The notes beneath the pieces are model-generated. The model was given only the letters and a program-made list of their open reading frames with translations. It did no database searches and had not been told where the DNA came from. A stretch of DNA of 64,000 bases from Labyrinthula sp. Ha (Eukaryota; Sar; Bigyra; Labyrinthulida; Labyrinthulaceae): assembly GCA_015227615.1 (NCBI GenBank), contig JAALGZ010000018.1:62001-126000 (forward strand). Reading direction: 5' to 3'. The position numbers and the translations under genes are program-made. This document shows positions 24,115 through 36,583 of the stretch, in pieces (the stretch's first letter is position 1; the number at the start of each line of letters is the position of its first letter).

Positions 24115-26435
24115 TTTGTGTTCTTTATAAATATATTATCCTTAATATTTTGGGAACTTTAATTGAGATTCAATACTTTTTAATTTCTCGAAAACCAGAT
24201 CGAGAATGATAATCTGGATATTAAAAAAAATAATTTAATCTATACTCAAGATAAAACAATTCTCCAAGATATCCTGATTATTATTCAACATTTGTATGAA
24301 AAACAATTGAAAAAAATCATCATAACCCTATTTGTCTAGAGCTATAGGTTTTATACGGCTAATGACAATGATTTGGAGTCTTTTGGGTAGACCCCTGATA
24401 AGAAGAGATATTGAGGAAACCAGGAAAACAAAGGCAAACTTGTTTAAGCTTTTTGTTGTGAGGAAACACACTTCTCAGTATCACAAAGTGGTACCAAACC
24501 ACTGAAGAACCCACCCATCCATCGAACAGAAAACTGGCAATTGTTGATGTAACCCATGCAGAAACCTTAACATTAACCACCGAAAAGTTAGATATGGAGT
24601 TTCATCCCAGGCAGGAGGTTTTAAAGGAGTCTTTTCGAGTTTATTCGTTGTTTTTGTCTCTCTTTAACAACACCATTTTGCTAAAAAGTGCTTTAGTTTC
24701 GTAGACTTGCAGGGAACGAAGCTGAACATCTCATTTCTTGCCATCAACTGGAGGACCACTGAGACTGATACTGCATTACGTTTTCCCCTAATTGAAACTT
24801 TTTCTTAATGTTCTTTCAAAAAAAACTATTTACTTCTGCATCTGTTACTTGGAATAATTGTTAACTTTACCTTTCAAAGGTTTTGGAACGTTACACCATG
24901 AACCCTAAGTTAGTTTTTACTTAAATATCTGTCAGCACGAAAATACTTAGCTCTTGTGTTCCTCATCGCATATGCTGTAAACTTGTACACATGTTAGAGG
25001 AAAATCTCTGGTAATACCTGCAATGATTGGTAACATGAGCTGATTTACGAAGAACATCAAAAACCACTTTTCTTACGGTGAGAGGAAAATAGCCAATTTC
25101 AATAATTATATAAATGTTGCAAAATATTATGAGGAAGAATTAGGCATGAATTGTAATAAAATTTATTAACACTTAATTGAGAACTTTATGGTTTTAATTT
25201 TTCAACAGTAATTTTCAAATTTTGGTTCGGTTCAAATGATTCCGACATAGCTCTGAACATCATTTGATTATCAATACAAAGTTGGGCCACATAACTCAAG
25301 CATCATTTTCTAACTCTTATCCCGTGTGAAAACCTAGTTGAACTGGATAAACAGCCATCGATCACGCCAAAAAATTGAATGCCGCTACTCCACATTAACC
25401 AGTTTATGTAGTTTTACATCCGATGCAAAAAAACAAATAATCATTTTCTGGGTCATTTGGCTCGGTACCACATGGTCACATTTATTATAAATATTCTATG
25501 GTTTTAAATAATAAAGGAAAATTGATTGGGAATTATCGGGAACAATCAACAGAAAAAAACTTCTGTAAAAACTTCATTTATACGCTTTCAATAAATGAAG
25601 AAACATGCATAGATACAATACATGACTCAAAGCATTGCCAAAGACAGTAGAACGAAATTAAATATGTTTACAGTACGTGCAATTATAGTATTTTTGAGCT
25701 TTTATTTCATTACTCCTCAAGAATAGATTACTCAAAGCCTCAAAATGACCTACTACTCAAAACCAAATCCAATAACAATGTAAATCTTTGCTCTCTCTAG
25801 CAAGTGAACATTACTAACTGCAAGGCTCTTCTTAGAAAAAACCCTGTATAGAGACATTTGATTTTAAAAACATTTTTCAAAGGTTTGATATTCTAATTAC
25901 GTAGCGATTACTAAACTAGTGTTTAATCAGAGCAAGTAGTGGCCCATAAATTCTGAAGATAACTACATATCTTTGAGAAAAAAACTTATCAAACTCATCT
26001 TTCTAGGAAGTTTTGAGGTTTTGGAAGAACAGATGAAGAATTTTTGTATTTGTTGTCTTTTTTAGCTAAACTCGAATGTTTGAAGCATAACTGTTATCGA
26101 AGGAACTGCGGCGACTAAGTAAATGTCAGGTGTAGTGTAGGTAAGAGATGGCATAGGGTGCACGATCGAACAGAATCCCAAATGATACTCGATTCTACTT
26201 GTAGTTAAAAATTATTCACTCCATTAGGCGAAAAATACACAATAACATAATTCGCTTAAAGATTTTGTAGGAAATATAATTACTCACGAGTTGTAACATT
26301 TCCTTAGAAACAAGTCTATCTCTTTCAATCAAACAAGTTTGAGTCTTGGCTTGTTCTCTTTGGTTTCTAACAAAGAAACTTCTTTCTATTTTTAGGACAG
26401 TAACACAAAGTATCCTGTATAGAAACACTCTAGTA

Positions 26436-26466
<31 letters not shown>

Positions 26467-26850
26467 CTCCAAGTTGTTGCACTGATCCCATAATTCAAAT
26501 ATCTATAATATAATACCGGTGTTTTACCATTAATAAATTTAAAGAGATTGCTTGTAGAGTTCTTACTGGAATAATGTTCTACCAGTAAGTGAGTGAGAAT
26601 ACCGATGCCTATTTCCTGGCATATCCACATCGGGAATATTTTGCACAGAACATATGTATACAGAAAACATAGTGTTTATTCTAGACTGGACTCGTTAGCG
26701 CTGGTCACCAGTTGGCATTATATCAAGAAATCCTGTTGATACTATTCAACTTTTATCATTTGCCCTGGAAATATATAGAAGTTTACTCTGTTCTTAATGG
26801 AACTTTAACTGTATATAAGTTTAACTAATCCAGGAGAAGATAGTATCTGT
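24115..26850. other. Gene-poor stretch
   Basis: No coding region supported. Short ORFs here lack family resemblance and start without ATG or sit in low-complexity DNA. Contains the TA microsatellite at 26436-26463. Confidence 0.4.
26436..26463. repeat. TA microsatellite
   Basis: About 14 tandem TA dinucleotides. Similar shorter tracts lie at 31859-31875 and 54530-54546. Confidence 0.9.
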
Positions 26851-26905
26851 CTAAACCACCGAAAAACAGAAATAGTAAGCGCATAGATTACATAAAAAAA
26901 TACAG

Positions 26906-28021
26906 CACATGTGTCCAAGTATTGTGAATAATATAAAACAAACTGTGAAAATGTGTTTAACTGTTTTCGGAGAAACAAGTCCAGTAAATAAACTTTGTGG
27001 AAACCATGGAAGTTGTATTGAAAACATCTGCATGTGCGATTCTGGATGGACTAATTCTTTAGATCATGGTTTTCATACTTCTGTTGGACCTGGTGCAGAA
27101 GAAATATTTGATTCCCTGAAACAAAATAGAAGTAGAATATCATTTGATGAATTCTTCACTGAACTTACTCTTTCAGCACCTTGTACAAAACAAGTAACTT
27201 TATGGAAATCTATTCACATAGTTGGTATTATTATATCTTTTTTCTCTCTCATTATTATTGCTAAGATTCAAAATAATCAGTTTAGATCAGAAAAATATGA
27301 AGTATTGAAAATATTAACTATACTTTGTGCGATTGTAACCAATATCTTAAAGTTGATTGAAGGCAATCCAATGTTTCCTTTTTCTCTTGAGGTATCTTTT
27401 GGAATTTCTCTAAACTTTGTTCTTATGAATGCAACAACTTATTTCTTCTTTGTTAAACACACAAAATATAACTTAAACAAAGCAAAAGCCCTAGCAACAC
27501 TACGCGTAAAATTTTGTGGATTTAACGCAGAATATATATTTTTCCTTCAAATAAAGTTCTCTTTTGTTTTAAGTGTAGTTTTATTTGGAGGTTGTCTTTT
27601 CATTCAACCGTTAATAATTTTATCACAACGGAATAAAGAAAATATGAATTTTTCTGTTCTTGAATCTTTGAGATATTTACAGATTATCCAAAACGTTTTA
27701 GGAATTATTTCTTCAGGTTTTATTATATTGGTTTGCCGTATTGTAATGCATGCTTTAGAAAAAGATTTAAAACTTCTCACTGATTTCTACATAACTGCAA
27801 GAAAACAAGGAAAGGATCAAACAAGTAAGAAATCAAACGAGGTAGAAATATTATTGCATCGGATTAAATGGACAAATTTCTTGACAACCCAACTTTACCT
27901 CACCGGTTTGATAACCTTTTTCGTTCTTCTAGTATATCCTCCCAGTGAAATTATTATGCAGTACATGGGTCCATTTCTCGCTGGAATTGCTGTTCCCTTG
28001 GTTTGTATAGTACTTTACTAG
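26906..28021 (+). CDS. EGF-like, seven-transmembrane membrane protein (5' exon incomplete)
   Basis: The main exon encodes at least 370 aa. Near its start is a cysteine-rich EGF-like segment (CGNHGSC, then CMCDSGW). Seven hydrophobic segments follow at about residues 102-120, 132-150, 160-182, 210-238, 255-279, 322-343 and 347-370, counted from the Met at 26909. The layout suggests an extracellular N-terminus and a GPCR-like membrane part, but no conserved GPCR motif is seen. The Met at 26909 is probably internal: a GTAAGC...CAG intron of 31 nt (26875-26905) leads in phase from an upstream exon ending at 26874, and a secreted EGF ectodomain should have a signal peptide not present here. I could not place the first exon(s). 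Confidence 0.7.
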   Translation, partial: HMCPSIVNNIKQTVKMCLTVFGETSPVNKLCGNHGSCIENICMCDSGWTNSLDHGFHTSVGPGAEEIFDSLKQNRSRISFDEFFTELTLSAPCTKQVTLWKSIHIVGIIISFFSLIIIAKIQNNQFRSEKYEVLKILTILCAIVTNILKLIEGNPMFPFSLEVSFGISLNFVLMNATTYFFFVKHTKYNLNKAKALATLRVKFCGFNAEYIFFLQIKFSFVLSVVLFGGCLFIQPLIILSQRNKENMNFSVLESLRYLQIIQNVLGIISSGFIILVCRIVMHALEKDLKLLTDFYITARKQGKDQTSKKSNEVEILLHRIKWTNFLTTQLYLTGLITFFVLLVYPPSEIIMQYMGPFLAGIAVPLVCIVLY

Positions 28022-29207
28022 TAATCCAAGGAAGGTAAAGCATGGACTACAATCTCCAAAAACTATGAGCTTTATATTCGTATGGTTCGATATATATCAT
28101 AGTCTGTTATGAACATAATTAAGCATTTACAAAGTGCTTGCAGTTTCTTTCTTAGCTTTGTATACCTTATATCCTATAAATGAAAACATTTAGTTAAGAT
28201 AGTTTTCATACCTATTTTATTTTATAAAAACAGGACCAAAGTAACTTGAGGTTACGAGTATATATGTTTTATATGTGTTTAGTCTCCATTATCACGATAC
28301 TCAATCTGCAAAGAAGTAGGTTTGTGGATATTTTGATTTTGTAAACAGCTGTTCCATTCAAGTTGGTAATAAGTTTGTACTGAGATTTAAACTCTCTGGG
28401 TACTTTTTATCTTTATTATTTTGTGTTTGAACTTATCTCCTTCCATAACATTAACCCTGTAGTTCAACTCTAAAGTTAATTTATCTCGATTGCAACCGGA
28501 TATTATTAATGATCAATCACCTAGGCAGCTTCTACTATTTATTTTCTTTTTCTTGAAACATTGACTAGTTTTCTAATATTTTTCTATACGGTTTTCAATC
28601 TCGATTTAATTAAAGAAATCTTTTTTTTTTCTTAAGCCCTGACAGAGCTTTATAAAAGAGAGTACGCTAACATCATTCAAAACGTAAATATCAGATAATA
28701 ACAACACTTGGTCACAAAGTATTTTTGTCCGAACATTCTTTTACGCTTCATCTTACTTCTTTTTCTTATTTAATAATACTCAATCTCTTATTTCTAATAA
28801 GCAGTTCTTAACTCAAAAAAGACTACATCAGAGTTGTAAGCCTTAAATTACACTGATTAAAGGATGTATTAATAACCATTCATAATAACTATTTCTCAGA
28901 GGGTTTGCTTTGTCCTTTATCTCTTAGGGCTTTCCTATATTAAAACATATATATTTACACTATAACAGTTTTCAGGTAGTAAATCTGCGATTTTCTTTCA
29001 TAAATTAACTTTTCCAACACTATCAAGACTCAGGAGGATTGAAAACTGCAACCAAATAATAGAATAAATAGAGAAAAAACATTTTTCTAACAGTTCTGCT
29101 TACATGAACTTTTTCAAAATTTCCTGAGTTCAATTAGAAATTAATTCTCTGCAACCGGTTCTGTTGTTTCCCCCCCCCCAAAAAAAAACACAAAGTGTAA
29201 TCTTGAT
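28022..29207. other. Intergenic
   Basis: No gene seen. Near the right end, at about 29,170-29,188, a C-run is followed directly by an A-run (nine or so of each), possibly length-variable. Confidence 0.4.
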
Positions 29208-30266
29208 CTATAGTTTATACTTGACTCCTTTACTCCATCTTAGAAGACGATGCAACATATCAGAGTACTCACGTCTTGCTCTCTTTTGACTCATTTTCCT
29301 ATATCCGAAACTATTTTCTTTTCCCATTTGACAGCAAATTATTCCATAGTAATATAACATTCCTTTAAAGAATCTATATTTTATATTTTCTCTTGCGGCA
29401 TTAAAATACAAAAACTTTAAATCACAGTTTGGAAGATATTGTTTAAAAGCATACAAGACAGGAAGATAAGTGACATAAAACTTAACACTGAGAGTGTGTA
29501 TTGTTTTACACTTTTCCACAGCAGGTAACGTTTTACATAAAAGAGTACATTCTTCTTTAGTTTGTCCATGTAACACTAATTCATTTAAGAAAAGGAATTT
29601 TGTCTCTAGCCTTTTCATCAAAAGCATATTATCAATTGAAATTCCAAAAGATTTTGTGTTAAATCTATTCAAGAAATATGCTCCATTATCAAGTTCAAGA
29701 ATCTTTGAAAAATAAGTTTGCTTTGTATTTCTTTGAGTTTTCTCAGATCCCTGCAAGAATAAATTTTGTACGTCAATACTCACTGGGGAGAAAATAACTT
29801 CTTGGACAAGATCCAAACCAAAGCAAAGATTCAAAAAACTTTTAGTAATATATACTCCATCAGCTTTCAGAAAGAAGTTTTTAAATCCAACGGGGTAACA
29901 GTGACAAGCGCCAAGTACGATGTAGGAAATGTGTTGAAGTTGTGCTTTTTGGGCACCACTTTCATAGAAGAATGAGGATGAGTTTCCAGAAAATGAGAGT
30001 TCTACGTATACACCATTTATTACTTGATTTTCATATTGCGATATAATTTCTTGAAGGAGAGTTGACATTTTAGCTGATATTATTCTTGTATCTGCTAGGA
30101 GAGAAAAAATACTCTTACGGGTACTAGCAACAGGTCTAATAGGGTCATTATAAAAATAAGCTCCTTTTGCATAGGTCTTCGCTGTGGAAAAGAATATGGT
30201 TATATCTATACAAGCATTTTTGAGAAGGTTGTGGAATTTCTGTGTAGAGATTTCTTTATCCTTCAT
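29208..30266 (-). CDS. Orphan LRR-like protein
   Basis: 352 aa from the ATG at 30266 (MKDKEISTQKF); the frame is open three codons further up, without ATG. I recognise no family. The C-terminal half has irregular leucine-rich strands such as FLNELVLHG and IHTLSVKF separated by helices, and ends in a basic, Arg/Lys-rich tail. No signal peptide or clear membrane segment. It resembles in style the orphan at 49757-50794 and the LRR part of the tandem array, so it may belong to a lineage-specific LRR family; that is inference from pattern, not an alignment score. Confidence 0.6.
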   Translation of the reverse strand: MKDKEISTQKFHNLLKNACIDITIFFSTAKTYAKGAYFYNDPIRPVASTRKSIFSLLADTRIISAKMSTLLQEIISQYENQVINGVYVELSFSGNSSSFFYESGAQKAQLQHISYIVLGACHCYPVGFKNFFLKADGVYITKSFLNLCFGLDLVQEVIFSPVSIDVQNLFLQGSEKTQRNTKQTYFSKILELDNGAYFLNRFNTKSFGISIDNMLLMKRLETKFLFLNELVLHGQTKEECTLLCKTLPAVEKCKTIHTLSVKFYVTYLPVLYAFKQYLPNCDLKFLYFNAARENIKYRFFKGMLYYYGIICCQMGKENSFGYRKMSQKRARREYSDMLHRLLRWSKGVKYKL

Positions 30267-33200
30267 TCCTTGCAATTAAACGGCAGTAAAGGAACGAAAT
30301 GGACAGTTTGGGTTGAGGTCGTATCGTTTCGAGCTTCGTTTCGGTTACTCCTTCGTTTGACAATTGGGAACATATGGGCTGGATTAACTTAGTAAGAATA
30401 TAACCATCTATTTTTGCTCATATATATCCTATTAATAATCTATGATATTCGTAAAGTTATTTTTATTGATGTTTGATTATCACTTAGCTAGCAGAATAAA
30501 TTCAGAATCATTTCATAAGATTGAAAATCCCACTTTTCTTATTAATAATCAAAGTCGAAACAACTGTGAAATATATAATGATAGATTTTCTCAATTCTTA
30601 TGCCTAGGTGAGCGTAATGCATCATAAATGGTGAGAAGCTGATGGTACTTTGGTTAAGAGTTAGTTAGGAACCAATATTAACCCCAAGAGCTTGCCTAGG
30701 TCCTGCCGTATTATTCAGTTAGGCTATGATTAATCCTTTTTACTTTCCATGATATTCTTCTCAAGTTTCCCTGATCTTTGTATTTGCAAAAATTATTTTA
30801 AGATTTTCGCGGTTCATAATTGATCATTTCTAGAAATCTAGTTGATGTATTGACAGAGTTTCAAGTTTTGGACGGCCCGCTATGCCAGATTGGTTGAAAT
30901 TCTATACTTGGGTTGACTTAATCACAAAATAAAGTATATTTGCCTTCAATTCATGAACCGATCATAATATGCGTTAGGTTAGAAATTTGGAATATATAAT
31001 CCGATGCGTAGATTACGTCAAAGAAGATGTGTAAGCTCATGAAGCTCAATGGATATCATCTGATGGATATAGTTCCGCTACATGTAGAGTTTTTTACGTT
31101 CAGATTCATGTTGTAAGTTTTGGTCTATTTTTACAGTCTATGAATTTGGTTTATCAATGTTTGGAGGGATTGTTGGAGTTAATTAAAAGAAGACTGGTGG
31201 TAACTTCTTATGTGTTCAAGCTAGATGTTGATGAGTGTTTGCCGATGAGCTACTTTTCAGTGGTTTGGTAGATGTATTGTTGTCTTGGGTACTTTTTAAC
31301 GTTGTTTTTCAAGAACTATGTTGATTTTGTTTATGATGGGAATGACTCTGATTGCAGTTCCTGTTGTATTTAGCAGAGTTCTACAGCGTTCCAGAAGATC
31401 TTTTCTCTTGTTTCATACAATAGGGGTGTGTTGAAGTGTGATGATCATTACTTTCTCGTAGCGTCATAGTTCTCAGCACTTTCTGAGTCTTTGTGATAGC
31501 TCTTTAACTTTTTGCTTATGTTTTAAAGATTAAATTCATGTTGTGGGGACACATTTCTCTATTCCTCTATGGGCGAATCCATTCTGCTGTTCAAGGGTAT
31601 GTTCTTCAAAGTAATTGATGACTTTCTGAATACAAGAGATACCCTTTGAAAGTTGTCGGTGCATTTTCTGAAGATGATGGATGGATTCTGACTCATTCAA
31701 TGTAGAGAGAAACTTGAATTTAATTTGGCAGTTTCCTATGTGTAAATAATAGTTCAAGTTTGTGCACAGCAGGTGTAGTCATTATAGCTAGGTTGTGAAT
31801 ATCTTGTATTTGCTTATGTCTCATAGCTTCTGATTAGCAGAGTTTGCTAGTCTTATTCATATATATATATATATGTCTGAGTTGTGTCGCTTGCATATCC
31901 AAAATACATTCAGTCATTTCAGATATTTTATTTTCCTTTGTTCACGAAGCTGCAATACACCAGTTGCATATTTCTATGCTTGCATTACTAGTTGCATTGT
32001 TACTGATGGGTTTATTTGTGCTTCTTTTAAGTACCTTCATCTTGAGGGTATGAAGCTTGGCTTCTTATGATCTTTTAATAATATAAAAGAACAAGCGTAG
32101 TAAGCTAATTTCATGAATTTCCTGCTGTAGCTACTTATACATCGAACCTAGTGAAAGAATATTTCTGCACTTACTTAAACTTCCCTAGAAACATGAAACT
32201 TTGTTTCTAAGGCATACAGATAGAACCAAACTTTATTGAAATTATATTCAGTAAAAAACACTTTACAGTAGTTATATCTCTTTATGATTTATTAGATGCG
32301 GATCAACTTTAGGCCCTAGTGTCCTCATAAGGGCCATTTACGCATAGTTCAAAGTAAGACTTCCGTGATGGCTCATTCCTGGAGTCCCGCTAGAGAACTG
32401 AGAGCATTGGAATACTCAAGTTACCACTCTTATTCAATTTTGTCTGCATGTTTGAAATAAATGTAGCTCTAGAAATATCTATTGCACCCTCTTCAGGTAT
32501 CTCATAGGTGACACTGATACTGGGATCCGCTTGAAAGATTCTTATTATAGTGGTATTTGTGTTCAGGATAGAGTCTTTCTATATTCTATACTTAACAAAC
32601 AGCAATTAATACATATTATATATTTTTACATACCAAAACAATATCTTTAGGAAAGTTAAGTTTATCATACCTTTTGTTGCTAACTTCTAGATTTCAAGAC
32701 GTGTTATGTTGGATTTGTTTCATGATAGGGTTGAGATGCAGCATAAATATGACTGTAGATAAATAACCCTCTTGAAGAAAGAGAAGATTCAGTTTGGAGC
32801 CATCATCAACAGTCTTGCCATTGAGATACTCAGGTTATTTAATTCTAATCTCTTTTTATCAATTTTGGCAGGATTCATACTAATGGGTTGAAAATATTTG
32901 TATATATTGGATTTCAATCTATTGTTAACAATTCTCATAAGTGGTTAACAGAAAGTATTGTCCAAGTCAATAATGCAATAATATTCAGTGTAACTTTCTA
33001 ATTTTATTTATTTAAAGGTATTTATTATATTTCTGTAGAAAGACTAAACTTGCCTCAGTAAGGTATTTATGGTGATGAAGATGTTTAAAATGGTTCTGTT
33101 TCAGCTTTTTATACTATTCTGGAAATTTTCAATGTCACATTATACAGCTCAGCGTCACCCGATTTTGGACTATTTCTTAAATCTTTGCAACAATCAGTTT

Positions 33201-34654
33201 ATCCTTCTTGAGTAAGACTAGATAAGTTTAAGATTTGTTCTTATCATAATGTCTCAGAACATGCCCAAGGTACTACTCCAGTTCTTTCACGGGAAATTCA
33301 AGTATCGACTCAACAGTTCCTTCCTACATTCCTATGTATTTTATCGTATTTCAATAATCTTTTGGTTATCTAATTTGTTTACAATTTCATCATGTCATGT
33401 TTTTATTTTTTTCTACGGACTGGCTACAGTAACTCAACAGTTTTATACACTCGTCTATTTTTTCTACTTGGGGTAGTATTTTGTATTTCCCTTGCAAATT
33501 ATCGAATTCTTTCATTATTTTATTAATATTAACTGGCTTCCAATTACTTGGGTATATCTTATCTCTGTTCCTGCATCACAGATATCCCGCCCAGAGACGT
33601 TATGGTCAGTACTGCAACAATTTCCTCATAGTTTTATCGTGCGTGGAGCTTGATTATATACCTTGCACTAGGATTCTCTCATAGATATATAGCAACTCTT
33701 GTTAGTAAGAAAGATTCTTGCTCACTTAATGGTATACACTCTAGGTGTTTGTAATTTCTATAAGAGAATGTTTCACAAATGCAACACTATTCATAAGTAC
33801 AGTAAGATATTATTTTAAAATTTTGGCAATTAAGGATAGTTTGTTGAGCAAGATATCAATAACCAAACATTCTACAGCACTAAAACCGCGTGTCCTTTAA
33901 TTCGGATATTTTCTGAGATATAAGATGTTTAGGTTAATTTTTGTTTTCTTTTATGATCTTATCCTTAATGACTTTACCTTGTATTTTGGGGAGCTTATGT
34001 TTTGAGAGAATCAATCTTCCAATAAAATCCAATGAAGTTACATTCTCCGAGTTCGTAAAACCATGCCCCAAGATGAAATCTTAGTCATTTGATACGAATC
34101 AAACTCTAATACTTCAATATTGATAAGCAGAATCTAAAAACTAAACATAAGCTTATTGATAACATTAAACAAGTCTGATGCCCATTTGGTGAGGAAAGAG
34201 CATACAAATAAGGCTTACCACACCCATTTTCGTAGGTAGTGTACCGAATAGGTATTGTTGCAAACCTTCAAACACAAATCAAGTAGTTTATGAACATATA
34301 AGTAACACGTATGGAAAAGCTAAAATGGCTTAGTAAGGTAAGTATCAACCAAACATAACTTCAACACATAATAATCAACTTTGAGCGCGATTTCCCACTA
34401 CCACAAAGAGTTTTGAGCTTAGACTTCCTTACACAGCAAAACAATCATTATGCGGAGTTAGAAAATGAGAGCACTGATTTACCTTGTTAAAGGAAATGCT
34501 TGTCTACATATATACTATAGCTCTTTTAGTACTAGTTTACATTCCCACTAACATGGTGATTGTAGCTAACTGTTGTACATAATTCATATTTCAAATTAGT
34601 TCAATATTCAAACTTTGTCAGCCCAATTTGATCAACCTACATTCTTCTTTGGAA
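30267..34654. other. Large gene-poor region
   Basis: 4.4 kb with no supported gene on either strand. Short ORFs (for example 33249-33476 and 33481-33684) are hydrophobic AT-driven frames without family resemblance. A TA tract lies at 31859-31875. Genes made only of very short exons could be missed. Confidence 0.35.
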
Positions 34655-36262
34655 TCAATACCTTAGGTTTAAGTCAACCAACAAGTCATTTCTATAGTCG
34701 TGAAACTGCCCAATCCCATAATGAAATTCTTGCCCAGCCAAGACCTTCTTTTCTTTCTCAGAAAGATCAATCTCAAAGGCATTCAAGAAGTATGACACGA
34801 ACATCTTCATCTCCTGCAGAGCCAGGTCTTTCCCCATGCAAATTCTCTTGCCAGCCGCAAAAATTAAATACTTGCTATCGTCAAACGACTCTGGTACCCT
34901 ATCATCAGACATCCATCTTTCTGGAATAAACTCTCTTGGATTTTCATAGACACTTGGATCATGAGCTATACTAAAGGCATCATAAATAACACTAGTTCCC
35001 TTTGGTACAATACTTCCATCGGGCAAGACATCTGTTTTAGCACTTGTTCGGCCATTAAATCCAACAACCGAATGAAGTCGCATTGTTTCAAAGATTACAG
35101 CATCCAATAGTTTACAGGCTTTCATCTTGTGCAAATCGATTTTCATTTTCTTGGTTATTGGATCCAAACTAGAATATTCCAATATTTGTTTACGCAGTTT
35201 TTCTTGCAACTGTTTATCTTTCGACAGGTAGAGAATTATATACTGTAGACTCAACGATGATGTGTCCGTCCCAGCAGAAAGAAATAAGAGTGCAAAATCC
35301 TTCATAATTTCTCTGGAAAAATACTCACTTTCTCTTGAAGCATCAATAAAAAGTGCAAGCAGATCATCTCTTTCACCGTGGCTTTCACTGTTCATTCTTT
35401 CGTCAACCATTTCATAACATAGATTATCCAGTATTTTCTTCTTTTGCATGAATTCAATTTTGGAAGGAACCCAATACTTGCTGAATGGGAATTTCCACAA
35501 GGGGTTCTGCAGGGTGTTAGGCAACAGATCAAAGAATTCCTTAAATGCGCAAATGTATTGCTTCGTGTCGTCTCGATTTGCATACATCTTACCAAATCCA
35601 ACTTCGAACATCACTTTGAAGGTGAACTCAAATATATAGCTTTTTAGAGGAAACTCCTTCGCGACACCATCGGCTGCAGAGTGAGAAACCGCTTCATAGA
35701 TGTTTACTAAATGCTTCGAAATACTTTTATTAGCAAATCCGTGCATATTCTTTTGGGTAAAAAGCTTGGACGCTGTCTTCCTTTGGAAACTAAAAAACTT
35801 CCCTCCGTCTTCTGCGTGTGGTCCGTGTTGCGCCGTTAGTATGCTCTTTCCAAAACCCATTTCAAACCCAAAATCCATTTTTAAGTAGGTGTTAACTTGA
35901 TCTCTAAAGACATGTTTGATTAAAACAGGGTCAACGGTGAAGAGGATCGGATTATAGTTTAATAGCACTCCACAGCTCCCAAGAGTTTTTACACTGTTCG
36001 TAAACCCTTTTGTGTACTTCTCAAAAAGGGATAGTCTGTAATGATGAATACGTGGTCTTTCTCCTAACATGTTCTTCGCCATAGCTAAGGGTGTGCAACC
36101 GAGTTCATCCGCAAAAGCAATCTTGTCTGACTTTTCAGCTAGGGTCTTTAGAAGCTTAACATTCCTCCGCCACCGAAGAAAAAGCCTCACCAGTTTATAC
36201 AAAACAACAGTAATGATTGCTTTCACTGATAATTTTGCAATATTCTTAACATTAATTTTCAT
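34655..36262 (-). CDS. Cytochrome P450, clan-86-like
   Basis: 535 aa, single exon, ATG at 36262. An N-terminal hydrophobic segment (~10-28) followed by basic residues indicates anchoring in the ER membrane. Motifs: I-helix AGTDTSS (~330-336), K-helix ETMR (~392-395), PERW (~450) and the haem loop FAAGKRICMG with the ligand Cys at ~475. The N-terminal half resembles plant CYP86/CYP704-type fatty-acid omega-hydroxylases (YLKMDFGFEMGFGKSIL, FEFTFKVMFEVGFG). Likely reaction: NADPH-dependent oxygenation of a fatty acid or other lipophile with a reductase partner; the substrate is inferred from the family only. A palindrome cluster lies upstream at 36380-36480. Confidence 0.95.
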   Translation of the reverse strand: MKINVKNIAKLSVKAIITVVLYKLVRLFLRWRRNVKLLKTLAEKSDKIAFADELGCTPLAMAKNMLGERPRIHHYRLSLFEKYTKGFTNSVKTLGSCGVLLNYNPILFTVDPVLIKHVFRDQVNTYLKMDFGFEMGFGKSILTAQHGPHAEDGGKFFSFQRKTASKLFTQKNMHGFANKSISKHLVNIYEAVSHSAADGVAKEFPLKSYIFEFTFKVMFEVGFGKMYANRDDTKQYICAFKEFFDLLPNTLQNPLWKFPFSKYWVPSKIEFMQKKKILDNLCYEMVDERMNSESHGERDDLLALFIDASRESEYFSREIMKDFALLFLSAGTDTSSLSLQYIILYLSKDKQLQEKLRKQILEYSSLDPITKKMKIDLHKMKACKLLDAVIFETMRLHSVVGFNGRTSAKTDVLPDGSIVPKGTSVIYDAFSIAHDPSVYENPREFIPERWMSDDRVPESFDDSKYLIFAAGKRICMGKDLALQEMKMFVSYFLNAFEIDLSEKEKKVLAGQEFHYGIGQFHDYRNDLLVDLNLRY

Positions 36263-36379
36263 TTTTTTTAATTTCTCTTCAAGGTGAATTTAACGGATTT
36301 AATCTTTCTTGTGTTCCCAAAAAATGGAAAATTACTCATCAATAAAAGGGTCAAATATTATACAGAATAATAAGAATCG

Positions 36380-36480
36380 CTATCGTTATAACGATAGGTC
36401 TAACGTTAGTGTGGAGTCGCCTTTTGGAATTTTTTACCCTAAGTTTGGTAAGAGGGTTAACGTTAATCAAAACGTTAATG
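36380..36480. promoter_or_regulatory. Palindromic ACGTTA cluster upstream of P450
   Basis: Seen directly: a perfect 18-bp palindrome CTATCGTTATAACGATAG at 36380-36397, the palindrome CTAACGTTAG at 36400-36409, TTAACGTTAA at 36457-36466 and AACGTTAATG at 36471-36480. They lie 118-218 bp before the P450 ATG. The repeated ACGTTA core suggests a binding site for a dimeric factor. The 13-mer GTTAACGTTAATC also occurs upstream of each array LRR gene (602-614 and copies). Confidence 0.45.
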
Positions 36481-36520
36481 CTATTGGTAAATAGTTGTTA
36501 ATTTGAAGCTTCTTGTAGGA

Positions 36521-36583
36521 TTGGGAACGAGACCTGTCTCGTTTTTGTTTATGACTTTATTGGTCCCGTCTCGTCTCAATATA
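36521..36583. repeat. Short hairpin
   Basis: AACGAGAC and GTCTCGTT form a perfect 8-bp stem with a 2-base loop, followed about 35 bp later by related CGTCTCGTCTC sequence. Could be a small inverted-repeat element remnant or a structured RNA end. Confidence 0.35.

Noticed and set aside
31139-31760. Possible inverted similarity between the 31-kb and 39.7-kb gene-poor regions
   Set aside because: Only short, weak matches; not distinguishable from AT-rich chance by eye.
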